IMG/VR virus record: IMGVR_UViG_3300029917_000019
Span: 1-23,785 of that record
Origin: a virus
Length of the DNA: 23,785 nt
Direction: 5' to 3' (one strand)
Below are positions 5,488 to 11,397 of this stretch, piece by piece; position 1 is the first letter of the stretch; each line of letters opens with the position of its first letter. The notes below the pieces were generated by a model that was not told where the DNA came from, searched no databases, and worked only from the letters and a program-made list of their open reading frames with translations. The position numbers and the translations under genes are program-made.

Positions 5488-6146
5488 GCGCCGAGAAGAT
5501 TCTCGAGGCCATTACCGTGACTTCAGAGCTGACGGGAACCGTGATGTCGGAGACCGCCAAGGCGGTGATGACGGAAGACCTGCTGGCCTACCCGCTGCCG
5601 GCGGTGATGCACGCGCTGACGCGCTGCCGTAAGGAGCTGACTGGGCGGTTGTCTCTGGCTGCCGTTTTGGAGCGTCTGCAGTGCTGTGATGGGCGGCCAG
5701 GCGCTGAAGAGGCGTGGGGCATGATTGCCGCCGGCCTGGCTGATGAACGTGTCAGTGTGGTCTGGTCGGAGGAAATGGCTCTGGCGTCCGCCGCCGCCTC
5801 GCCGTTGATTCAGATTGGCGACAAGGTCGGTGCCCGCATGGCATTCCGCGAGACCTACGAGCGTGTCATGGCTGAGGCTCGGGAATCCGGGCTGGCGCCG
5901 AAGTGGACGTTATCCGCTGGCACGGACAGGGCGGGGCGAGAAAGCGCCATCAAAACGGCTGTACAAGCCGGGCGCCTGCCGGCGGCGCACGCCATCGCCT
6001 TACTGCCGAGCGAATCGACTGAGGTGCGCCATGAGCTGCTGACTGGTCATGCCCTGAGTATCGAGGATAAGCGCCGCGCCGCTGTTGCGCTCGGGAAGAT
6101 CCAGGGATTGCTGGCGGCGAAGATTTCGCAAGGGGAGCCGGCATGA
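5484..6146 (+). CDS. Protein in the helicase-loader position (220 aa)
   Basis: This gene directly follows the initiator with a 4-base overlap and ends in a 4-base overlap with the next gene. The 220-residue product is helical. Residues ~30-80 (LLAYPLPAVMHALTRCRKEL, LSLAAVLERLQ, GRPGAEEAWGMIAAG) resemble a block common in conserved proteins that follow HTH_36 initiators in proteobacterial phages. No Walker A motif is present, so it is neither a DnaB helicase nor a DnaC-type ATPase. By position it corresponds to lambda P, which delivers host DnaB to the origin; that function is inferred from gene order only. Confidence 0.55.
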   Translation: MSAEKILEAITVTSELTGTVMSETAKAVMTEDLLAYPLPAVMHALTRCRKELTGRLSLAAVLERLQCCDGRPGAEEAWGMIAAGLADERVSVVWSEEMALASAAASPLIQIGDKVGARMAFRETYERVMAEARESGLAPKWTLSAGTDRAGRESAIKTAVQAGRLPAAHAIALLPSESTEVRHELLTGHALSIEDKRRAAVALGKIQGLLAAKISQGEPA

Positions 6147-6754
6147 GTGACTGGACGAAAGATTACGCACGTCGCGCGGAAATTCTGCAAAAGGAGCTGG
6201 CCGGAACGTCACGCGATGACGTGGAGAACGCTACGGACTGGCGTGACCGCTTGAACGTCGTGCGTCGCATCTACCGCGCATATGGCGCCTTGGCGAGCGA
6301 AGGACTGCACGACTGGATGCGCGGAGACCCCTACGAAATTGCGGAATGGAATCGCGTGATGACGCCGATCGAAAAGGAAATGTGGTGTGAAATCCGCGCT
6401 TATGGTCTGCCGATGTGGCCGCAATTCCCCGTTGGAAAGTTTGTCGTCGATTTTGGGAATCCAATCCTGAGGATCGCGATCGAGTGCGACGGCAAGGAAT
6501 TTCATAACGTGGAGCGGGATTTCTGGCGAGATCAGGATCTGAAGCAGCTCGGATGGACGGTATTTCGCGCAGAGGGCTGGAAATGCAATAACCACGCCCT
6601 GGAGCCTGAGGAGTGCGATTTCGACGGCGAAGAAAGCTTCAGGCGCGCCATGGCGAGATATGAAGGCGAAACTCTCGCCGGGGTGGTGAATAAGGCTCGC
6701 AAAGCCCTTGATGAATACCGGGCGCGAAATGGGCGCGGGCAGGTGGCGGCATGA
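6143..6754 (+). CDS. DUF559 / Vsr-like endonuclease-fold protein
   Basis: A 203-residue protein. Residues ~70-150 carry the DUF559 signature: TPIEKEMWCEIRAYGL, then GKFVVDFGNPILRIAIECDG, then RDFWRDQDLKQLGWTVFRAEG. This is the PD-(D/E)xK fold of very-short-patch repair and related nucleases; the Asp of VVDF and Glu of IECDG are the expected metal ligands. Residues 1-65 and the acidic tail from ~155 are specific to this protein. It sits between replication and nin-type recombination genes, coupled by ATGA overlaps at both ends. Likely a phage nuclease acting on replication or recombination intermediates; the substrate cannot be read from sequence. DUF559 proteins also occur as host repair or restriction-associated nucleases. 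Confidence 0.75.
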   Translation: MSDWTKDYARRAEILQKELAGTSRDDVENATDWRDRLNVVRRIYRAYGALASEGLHDWMRGDPYEIAEWNRVMTPIEKEMWCEIRAYGLPMWPQFPVGKFVVDFGNPILRIAIECDGKEFHNVERDFWRDQDLKQLGWTVFRAEGWKCNNHALEPEECDFDGEESFRRAMARYEGETLAGVVNKARKALDEYRARNGRGQVAA

Positions 6755-7197
6755 GCGATACCGTCTACCGCGAGTTTGAGCTTAAAAGCGAAAGTGTCGC
6801 CGGCGCCCTGTGGCAGTTCCTGAAGCTCAATGCCAAGGCCCTGGCTGATTCTGGGAGTCCTCTCTGGTGCATCGTCACCAACGATGCCAAGAAGCGCAAC
6901 AACATGCAAAACGCTAGGTACTGGAAGGCCGTACTTAAACCCATTGCAGATCAAACGTGGGTGGCTGGGAAGCGCTTTGAGTCCAAGACGTGGCATATCC
7001 ACTACGCAGAAAAATTTCTTCCAATGATCGAAGTTACCATGCCCGATGGAAGCATACGGCTAGAACGCACGTCGACCACCGATCTGAAGGTACGTGAGTT
7101 TTCTGAGTACATGCAACAAGTCGAGGCCGATGCGGCGACTGAGTTGGGCGTCAGGTTTGACGTGGATCCGCGACAGGTTGAAAGGCGCGCCGCATGA
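6751..7197 (+). CDS. ninB: NinB-family recombination protein
   Basis: At 148 residues this matches the length of lambda NinB (Orf). Recognisable blocks are YREFELKSESVAGALWQFL at the N-terminus, TNDAKKRNNMQNARYWKAVL in the middle, and VEADAATELGVRFDVDP at the end. NinB binds single-stranded DNA and SSB and helps RecA-type or Red recombination load on gapped DNA. Here it lies with RusA and YbcO in a nin-like recombination block, opposite the RecT/YqaJ operon in the early region. Start and stop both overlap neighbours by four bases. Confidence 0.9.
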   Translation: MSDTVYREFELKSESVAGALWQFLKLNAKALADSGSPLWCIVTNDAKKRNNMQNARYWKAVLKPIADQTWVAGKRFESKTWHIHYAEKFLPMIEVTMPDGSIRLERTSTTDLKVREFSEYMQQVEADAATELGVRFDVDPRQVERRAA

Positions 7198-7307
7198 GTT
7201 TCCGAGAATTCACCGCGGTAGCGGTATTCGTGGTGGCGGTGGCCTACGTTTGCGCCATGTGGAATTTGTACCGCATGGAGCGTGATTTTTTCAGGGGAAA
7301 GAAATGA
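7194..7307 (+). CDS. Single-TM micropeptide (37 aa)
   Basis: The ATG overlaps the ninB stop and the TGA overlaps the rusA start. The peptide has one hydrophobic segment, FTAVAVFVVAVAYVCAMW (residues 6-23), then a basic tail YRMERDFFRGKK, so it should sit in the inner membrane with its C-terminus inside. It also carries the ribosome site region of rusA (AGGGGAAAGAA). Function unknown. Confidence 0.6.
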   Translation: MSFREFTAVAVFVVAVAYVCAMWNLYRMERDFFRGKK

Positions 7308-7747
7308 CGACCATCTCGTTCAACGTTCCTGGTGCGCCGGTCGGAAAAGGGCGGCCCAAGGTCAGCAGCCGCGGCGGCAAGTTCTCCCGCATGTACACGC
7401 CGGATAAAACCGCCAGCTATGAGGGCGTGGTGGCGCTGGCCGCGCAGCAGGCCATGGCTGGGCGCGACCTGATCGCCGGCCCGGTCGACGTCGACATGCT
7501 GATGGTGCTGGCGGTGCCGGCCAGCTGGTCGAAGAAGAAACAGGCCGCGGCCCTGGCCGGCGAGGTCTACCCGACGAAGAAGCCCGACGCGGACAACGTG
7601 ATCAAGGCCATCTTCGACGGTATCAACGGCGTGGTGTGGGTCGACGACGTGCAGGCCTGCGACATCCATGTGCGCAAGCGTTACGGCGCCGTGCCGTGCG
7701 TCCGCGTGGACGTGAAAGAGATTCAAGGCGCGCTGTTCGCGGCGTGA
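7304..7747 (+). CDS. rusA: RusA-family Holliday junction resolvase
   Basis: A 147-residue protein slightly longer than E. coli RusA. The N-terminus VPGAPVGKGRPKV and the core KPDADNVIKAIFDGINGVVW followed by VDD are diagnostic. D95, D97 and K101 and the D114-D115 pair correspond to the metal-binding and catalytic residues. RusA dimers cut four-way junctions symmetrically; phages use them to resolve recombination intermediates or clear branched DNA before packaging. The local base composition is more GC-rich than in neighbouring genes, suggesting separate acquisition. It forms part of the nin-like block with NinB and YbcO. Confidence 0.92.
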   Translation: MTTISFNVPGAPVGKGRPKVSSRGGKFSRMYTPDKTASYEGVVALAAQQAMAGRDLIAGPVDVDMLMVLAVPASWSKKKQAAALAGEVYPTKKPDADNVIKAIFDGINGVVWVDDVQACDIHVRKRYGAVPCVRVDVKEIQGALFAA

Positions 7748-7777
7748 GTGTGTGCAGGGCAGAAAAGGGGACATGGC

Positions 7778-8020
7778 ATGCAGTTTTCGACGGTACGGTC
7801 GTTGGCGGGGTGGGCGTTTCAGATGAGCGAAGCGATACCGGTGAAGGTGCAGAAGTTTGCCGAGCAGATCCCGGGCTGCGTCAGCGAGCTCACCCCGGCC
7901 GAGCAGAAGGACATGATCACCCTGATCGAAGCTTTTGGCAGTGAGTGCGGCGTCCGGTTCAGCTGTGATCCGCGCCAGTGCCAGCCATCGAATATGAAGG
8001 TAGGTTCGAATGAGTTCTAA
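7778..8020 (+). CDS. Hypothetical protein (80 aa)
   Basis: The ATG at 7778 has AGGGG six to seven bases upstream; the frame is open further back to a GTG at 7748 but that adds residues with no ribosome site. The product is soluble and mixed, with a helical middle (AIPVKVQKFAEQIPGCVSEL) and a cysteine-containing end (GVRFSCDPRQC). Four cysteines overall could bind a metal, but no standard finger spacing is visible. No family recognised. It overlaps the YbcO-like gene by 11 bases and so is coupled to it. Confidence 0.65.
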   Translation: MQFSTVRSLAGWAFQMSEAIPVKVQKFAEQIPGCVSELTPAEQKDMITLIEAFGSECGVRFSCDPRQCQPSNMKVGSNEF

Positions 8021-8405
8021 AACCACCAGGCCGTCCAAGATCGTGCCCCGCATGTCCGGCGACACCGGAGGCACCGGTAAGCGCCTGGGCACTGCGATCA
8101 AGTCGACCGCGATCCGCGACAGCGCTGCAGGTGAGCAATGCACATTCCAGATAGCTGGTGTCTGCAATGGGGGCTGGTCGACGACTGTGCTCTGTCATCT
8201 CCCTGACGAATCGCACGGCATTGCCCGCAAAGCCGATGACCTCTCGTCAGGCTATGGTTGCTCTGCATGCCATGACGTAATCGACGGTCGCGCGCCACAC
8301 CACTTCCAGCCGGGAGAAAAAGAGTGGTACATGCGGCGGGCCAACATCCGAACCCTACGGCGCATGCGAGAATTGGGGTTGTTGATTATCAAGGGGGTAA
8401 CTTGA
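8010..8405 (+). CDS. YbcO-like (DUF1364) nuclease-family protein
   Basis: A 131-residue member of the DUF1364/YbcO family found in the nin region of lambdoid phages. The pattern is clear: IRDSAAGEQCTFQIAGVCN, then TTVLCHLPDESHGIARKADD, then YGCSACHDVIDGRAPHHF and the EWYMRRANIRTLRRMRELGL end. Conserved Cys and His residues in the three blocks form the zinc/HNH-like centre. YbcO is regarded as a putative nuclease; the substrate is not established. The N-terminal ~30 residues are a basic, Gly/Thr-rich extension. It follows rusA and one small gene in the recombination block. Confidence 0.88.
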   Translation: MSSKTTRPSKIVPRMSGDTGGTGKRLGTAIKSTAIRDSAAGEQCTFQIAGVCNGGWSTTVLCHLPDESHGIARKADDLSSGYGCSACHDVIDGRAPHHFQPGEKEWYMRRANIRTLRRMRELGLLIIKGVT

Positions 8406-8503
8406 GGTGGATTCATGCAAGAAAAATCATCATTGAGGTAGCACTGGTCACGGCAATTTGTCTGTGCTTGACACTGATATGGGTAGCGATATGGCCCCAC
8501 TAA
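8402..8503 (+). CDS. Single-TM micropeptide with TTG start (33 aa)
   Basis: A TTG overlaps the stop of the YbcO-like gene (TTGA, 8402-8405), with AGGGGG about five bases upstream, an excellent ribosome site. The 33-residue product has a basic front (RWIHARK) and one strong hydrophobic segment (VALVTAICLCLTLIWVAIW), so it should be a membrane micropeptide. No ATG is available in this frame. It could be an inhibitor or accessory factor; function unknown. Confidence 0.55.
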   Translation: MRWIHARKIIIEVALVTAICLCLTLIWVAIWPH

Positions 8504-8592
8504 AATGGATGCGCAAGAGCGACACGTGCCTAGTGTGCGATGCAGGCAAGTTAGCGCCAGCCAATGCCAGGATTTATCCATATATAGATTAA
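8491..8592 (+). CDS. Possible micropeptide with one CxxC (33 aa)
   Basis: Starts at an ATG inside the end of the preceding gene in another frame and stops 12 bases before the next gene. The product MAPLKWMRKSDTCLVCDAGK plus 13 residues has a single CxxC, as in half of a zinc ribbon, and an aromatic tail. The upstream GGGTAG gives only a weak ribosome site. Real by context (no gap otherwise), but uncertain. Confidence 0.4.
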   Translation: MAPLKWMRKSDTCLVCDAGKLAPANARIYPYID

Positions 8593-8604
8593 GGAGAAAC
8601 AAAA

Positions 8605-8829
8605 ATGATCAAACGTGACGATATTCCAGTGGGATTCACTTATGATTCAAACGGTAATCAATTGGCCTTTAAGGATTCTGATGGGTATTGGAAAGAAAAG
8701 ACTTATGGTTCGAATGGTAATCTATTGACCTATAAGAATTCTGATGGTTTCTGGAAAGAATGGACTTATGATTCAAACGGTAAGCAATTGACCGTTAAGG
8801 ATTCTAATGGTGTCAATGAAATTTACTAA
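8605..8829 (+). CDS. Three-repeat protein, moron-like (74 aa)
   Basis: AAGGAG lies eight bases before the ATG. After MIKRDDIPVGF come three tandem 21-residue repeats that begin TYDSNGNQLAFKDSDGYWKE, TYGSNGNLLTYKNSDGFWKE and TYDSNGKQLTVKDSNG. The unit resembles short YD/RHS-like beta repeats seen in surface and toxin proteins, but the protein is far too short to form an RHS shell. No signal peptide or membrane segment. The gene is clearly richer in A+T than its neighbours, has its own strong ribosome site and sits at the end of the early operon next to a terminator. These are features of an acquired accessory gene. Function unknown. Confidence 0.75.
   Translation: MIKRDDIPVGFTYDSNGNQLAFKDSDGYWKEKTYGSNGNLLTYKNSDGFWKEWTYDSNGKQLTVKDSNGVNEIY
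8638..8826 (+). repeat. Three 63-bp coding repeats
   Basis: Units begin at 8638, 8701 and 8764, each opening ACTTATG(A/G)TTC(A/G)AA(C/T)GGTAA. The first two are the most similar; the third diverges in its last quarter. The period keeps the frame (21 codons). Confidence 0.85.
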
Positions 8830-8937
8830 ACATTTTAGGAGGTAAATTTTAATTGCCATTCTCGCCGGCCTGCTGTTCGGTGGCCTGGGTGCCTGGGTGC
8901 CTGGGAATGGCACCGCGATTCATGAGCACTTGATATG
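8830..8937 (+). other. Strong ribosome site followed by a broken or ATT-started membrane frame
   Basis: AGGAGGT at 8837-8843 is a perfect ribosome site, but no ATG or GTG follows at the right distance. Eight bases downstream an ATT (8852) opens 28 codons, IAILAGLLFGGLGAW then a polar end, stopping at 8936-8938; a TTG at 8853 opens a different frame. An 8-base unit GCCTGGGT is tandemly repeated nearly three times at 8883-8905, so slippage shifts this frame. It looks like the remnant of a small membrane gene, or a gene with a rare ATT start. Confidence 0.4.
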
Positions 8938-8963
8938 AAAAAACCGGGCCATGTGGCCCGGTT
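8938..8963. terminator. Bidirectional terminator between the converging operons
   Basis: AACCGGGCC, loop ATGT, GGCCCGGTT: a perfect 9-bp stem. On the minus strand it is followed by six Ts, a strong stop for the late operon. On the plus strand it is followed by CTGTT, a weaker stop for the early operon. Confidence 0.85.
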
Positions 8964-8966
8964 CTG

Positions 8967-9176
8967 TTACTGCGACACCACGTCGGTTAGAACAGGGACC
9001 GGCGGGGATACTGTGTAGCCCTCTGCAGTCAGTAGCGCCACGGCGTCGGCCACGGTTTGTTTCTTGTCAACGAATTCGACAAAGCGGGTCAGGATCTGAT
9101 GCACATCGCTATCTACGGCAACACCGAGTGCTGCGATATGTGATTCTACGTAATCTTTCAGGTCGGACAGGGTCAT
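8967..9176 (-). CDS. Hypothetical last gene of the late operon (69 aa)
   Basis: GAGG lies eight bases before the ATG. The 69-residue product is acidic and helical in its first 50 residues (TLSDLKDYVESHIAALGVAV; HQILTRFVEFVDKKQTVADA) and ends in a Pro/Val-rich strand. No family recognised. Its place directly after virion genes and before the terminator suggests a small tail or accessory protein expressed late. Confidence 0.65.
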   Translation of the reverse strand: MTLSDLKDYVESHIAALGVAVDSDVHQILTRFVEFVDKKQTVADAVALLTAEGYTVSPPVPVLTDVVSQ

Positions 9177-9179
9177 GAT

Positions 9180-9368
9180 TTAATCCTCGATTGAATACAA
9201 GTTACTGATATCTGCCGGTCCAGATGCATACGACGCGGCAACCTGGCAATTATATTGCAAAGCCAGCGCGTTGACACCCGTTTGCGCGGCGGCTACATCC
9301 GGCCACGATTGCACGCCCTGCTGCGAATATGAACCGTCCGGTTGCCGCAGGCTGATGGTAAATTCCAT
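9180..9368 (-). CDS. Hypothetical late protein (62 aa)
   Basis: The start lies one base after the stop of the large beta-rich gene and its stop is three bases before the next start, so it is tightly packed in the late operon. The product MEFTISLRQPDGSYSQQGVQ and onward shows strand-like, then helical segments (SWPDVAAAQTGVNALALQYN), with no signal or membrane part. No family recognised; small size and location suggest a virion-associated or chaperone-like partner of the upstream 450-residue protein. Confidence 0.6.
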   Translation of the reverse strand: MEFTISLRQPDGSYSQQGVQSWPDVAAAQTGVNALALQYNCQVAASYASGPADISNLYSIED

Positions 9369-9369
9369 G

Positions 9370-10722
9370 TCAGTTCGTCCCGAAAATGTTGACGTAAGTC
9401 AGGGTCTGCGCCGCGCCTACGACTGTCACAATGGCACGTGCGAATTTACCCTGCAAGCCCGTGGTACTGGTCACTGCTACGGTTGAATTTGCGACCGACA
9501 GTAGCGCGGTGCTGGCGTTGAGGAAATTCACGCCGTCAGGGCTGAACTGCAACTGAATCGTCGCGCCAGTCGTCGCCGCGCCTGAGCATAGGGCCATGGT
9601 GATGCTCTTGCACCCCTCGATATTGTAAACCGAGGTGGTGCTAGATAGCGTGGTCGGTACGACGTTTCGGTCGAAGAAATTCCTGCAAATCAGCGGAGTC
9701 CCTTCGCTTCGCATTGCAGTGATACTAGTTGTGAAACTGGGGGTTGTTCCGCCGACAGTCCAGTACCAGGCGCGGCGACCGCCGATGGCGATATTCGGAA
9801 CTGTAAATGTCCCCGTTCCGGTAAATCGAGCCGCGTGGTAAACGTCTTGAAATGTGGTCCCATTGTCGAATGATTCTTTCAGCACAAGGTCCATAGTCGG
9901 CGTGGTGCCGGACGCTGCAGTGACATTAATCAGCGCCGCCATTGATTGGCCAAAGTCATCAGAAATAATGCCGCTATTACCGGTCGATGTGATCGCAGCG
10001 CTGGCCTTATCGGCATTATTCGACGGTGCGCCAATCTGAACGCCAAGTTCAATTTTACCAGTCGGTCCTGCCATAGTCGCCGGGGTGCCGCCGTTAACCT
10101 GGCTCACGCTGGTTGGAACATAACCGGTGTTCACGGCTACGCCCCCGACCTCATTAATTGCTACGGAATTGTTCCCGAGCTGTGATGTTGCTGGCAAAGA
10201 TCCGTAATAAGTATTGATATTTAGCGTGGTGGTGGTGCTCGCGCCAGTATTTTTAAATACCAGTTGGAAATAGTTACCAGCCAGCGCGAATGCCCGATTA
10301 AAACCTACCCCCGCCGTAATCGTGAATACGACTGTCGATTCAAGGAATACGCCACCCGCGTCAATAAATTGATTTAGCGTCAGGGTACCAGCTTGATCTG
10401 ATGTCAAACCAACAGTGACGGCAGGCTGGAATACAACCGCCTCAATCGTGCCAGTAAACGTCGCATTACTGGCGAGCTGTGCCGTTGATGTGTTCCCGGT
10501 GCTGGTGACAAATTGCGTCGGGCCCGCGCCGGTAAGCAGCGCAAACCCAGTGCCGGTACCCAAAAGCGATGTAATTACATTTCCAGATGCATCGACGACT
10601 TGCGTTTTCTGTGTGCCATTCGTCTGATTCTCGGAAGTCGCGCCACCCTCGGACCCCCCCGCAATTACGTAAACGGGAATTGCGCCCGCAGGGTTGCCCT
10701 GGTCGTTTGGATATAAACTCAT
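9370..10722 (-). CDS. Large beta-rich virion protein, possibly a fibre or decoration protein
   Basis: The 450-residue protein starts at the ATG that overlaps the Rz stop (10719-10722). It opens MSLYPNDQGNPAGAIPVYVI and continues as repeated short strands rich in Thr, Gly, Ser, Val and Asn (TAQLASNATFTGTIEAVVFQ; TTTLNINTYYGSLPATSQLG). There is almost no charge clustering, no signal peptide, no membrane segment and a single Cys pair region (MALCSGAATTG; IEGCKS). That composition is typical of phage tail fibre, head decoration or baseplate-associated proteins. No enzymatic motif is visible. It lies downstream of the lysis genes, an unusual place for a structural gene, so it may have come with the lysis module. 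Confidence 0.6.
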   Translation of the reverse strand: MSLYPNDQGNPAGAIPVYVIAGGSEGGATSENQTNGTQKTQVVDASGNVITSLLGTGTGFALLTGAGPTQFVTSTGNTSTAQLASNATFTGTIEAVVFQPAVTVGLTSDQAGTLTLNQFIDAGGVFLESTVVFTITAGVGFNRAFALAGNYFQLVFKNTGASTTTTLNINTYYGSLPATSQLGNNSVAINEVGGVAVNTGYVPTSVSQVNGGTPATMAGPTGKIELGVQIGAPSNNADKASAAITSTGNSGIISDDFGQSMAALINVTAASGTTPTMDLVLKESFDNGTTFQDVYHAARFTGTGTFTVPNIAIGGRRAWYWTVGGTTPSFTTSITAMRSEGTPLICRNFFDRNVVPTTLSSTTSVYNIEGCKSITMALCSGAATTGATIQLQFSPDGVNFLNASTALLSVANSTVAVTSTTGLQGKFARAIVTVVGAAQTLTYVNIFGTN

Positions 10723-11234
10723 TGTGGTGCACTCCGGGTCAGTAGGTCATTTTGGCAGGTTGTGAGTCGTGCGCTGACGGTGTCGGCGTCGTCTGAATTG
10801 GCGTATTCGGCACGCCCAAACTGCGAAATAGCGTCGATAAATTGGATTCGCTGGCGTGCAGATAGTGAGCCGTAGAAGGAATCATCGCTTCCGGCGGCGG
10901 GGGCGGCAACTGCGGACAAATTCCCGGCGCCGGTGGCGGCGTTGTGGCGCAGGCGGTCAAGACGACTAGACAGAGCGGAGTTAGCCTCCGCAAGTTTTTG
11001 ATTATCATGTTGCACCTCACTGATGTATGCAGTTGTCGATACCGCGTCGCTCGCCGCAACCGCGTGCTCGACGCTGCGCGCGTGTTGAATTGCGTGAGTT
11101 TGCGCCTGGGACTCGCTGGCCTGATGTTCGGCAAGTGCAATACGTGGCGCGTAATACCCATGCGCAGACCACACTCCGACACCGGCCAGACCCAGAACCG
11201 CGATGATGATTCCGAGTAGTTTAAGATTTAGCAT
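10719..11234 (-). CDS. Rz: Rz-like inner-membrane spanin (i-spanin)
   Basis: The 171-residue protein has an N-terminal membrane helix (LLGIIIAVLGLAGVGVW, residues 6-22), then a long Ala/Gln/Glu-rich periplasmic helix (residues ~30-95: ALAEHQASESQAQTHAIQ; NQKLAEANSALSSRLDRLR), and ends in a soluble C-terminal domain. This is the i-spanin plan. A lipoprotein gene in another frame lies inside it, confirming the two-component spanin. Together they bridge the envelope and fuse inner and outer membranes in the last step of lysis, which implies a Gram-negative host. It overlaps the holin-like gene by 14 bases and the next gene by four. Confidence 0.88.
   Translation of the reverse strand: MLNLKLLGIIIAVLGLAGVGVWSAHGYYAPRIALAEHQASESQAQTHAIQHARSVEHAVAASDAVSTTAYISEVQHDNQKLAEANSALSSRLDRLRHNAATGAGNLSAVAAPAAGSDDSFYGSLSARQRIQFIDAISQFGRAEYANSDDADTVSARLTTCQNDLLTRSAPQ
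10739..11008 (-). CDS. Rz1: Rz1-like outer-membrane lipoprotein spanin (o-spanin), nested in Rz
   Basis: The start at 11008 has GAGG six bases upstream. The 89-residue product begins MIIKNLRRLTPLCLVVLTAC: a signal peptide ending in an LTAC lipobox with Cys20 as the lipid-bearing residue. The mature part is proline-rich (TTPPPAPG; PQLPPPPPEAM), typical of Rz1. It is encoded entirely inside Rz in a different frame, the classic fully embedded arrangement. It should be sorted to the outer membrane and pair with the Rz C-terminus. Longer upstream extension of the frame to 11182 is basic and has no signal, so I reject it. Confidence 0.88.
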   Translation of the reverse strand: MIIKNLRRLTPLCLVVLTACATTPPPAPGICPQLPPPPPEAMIPSTAHYLHASESNLSTLFRSLGVPNTPIQTTPTPSAHDSQPAKMTY

Positions 11235-11397
11235 CCGGCGTCACCAGTTTGAAAAAATTAGACACGGTTAGCCCGGTCGCAGTTGCCGTGGCAATGTCAG
11301 TGTGCAACCCGACGTAGCACGCGACGCTGACACCCAAGAATAATAGCGCCTCTCGGGTACGCTGTTCCTGCGCTCGCGTTTTCAACCATTCAAGCAT
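11221..11397 (-). CDS. Small membrane protein in the lysis cassette, holin or pinholin candidate (58 aa)
   Basis: GAGGAG lies five bases before the ATG, and both ends overlap neighbours (endolysin upstream, Rz downstream). The product opens MLEWLKTRAQEQRTREALLF, with an amphipathic charged front, then a hydrophobic segment ALLFLGVSVACYVGL (17-31). A second, weaker segment (TATATGLTVSNFFKLV) follows. One or two passes and the position between endolysin and spanins fit a holin or pinholin for the SAR endolysin, but no family signature is present. The 160-residue and 220-residue membrane proteins upstream are competing holin candidates. Confidence 0.6.
   Translation of the reverse strand: MLEWLKTRAQEQRTREALLFLGVSVACYVGLHTDIATATATGLTVSNFFKLVTPDAKS

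Noticed and set aside
7244-8167. 307-residue minus-strand frame opposite rusA and neighbours
   Set aside because: His/Arg/Leu-rich composition is typical of the antisense of a GC-rich gene. RusA on the other strand is unmistakable.
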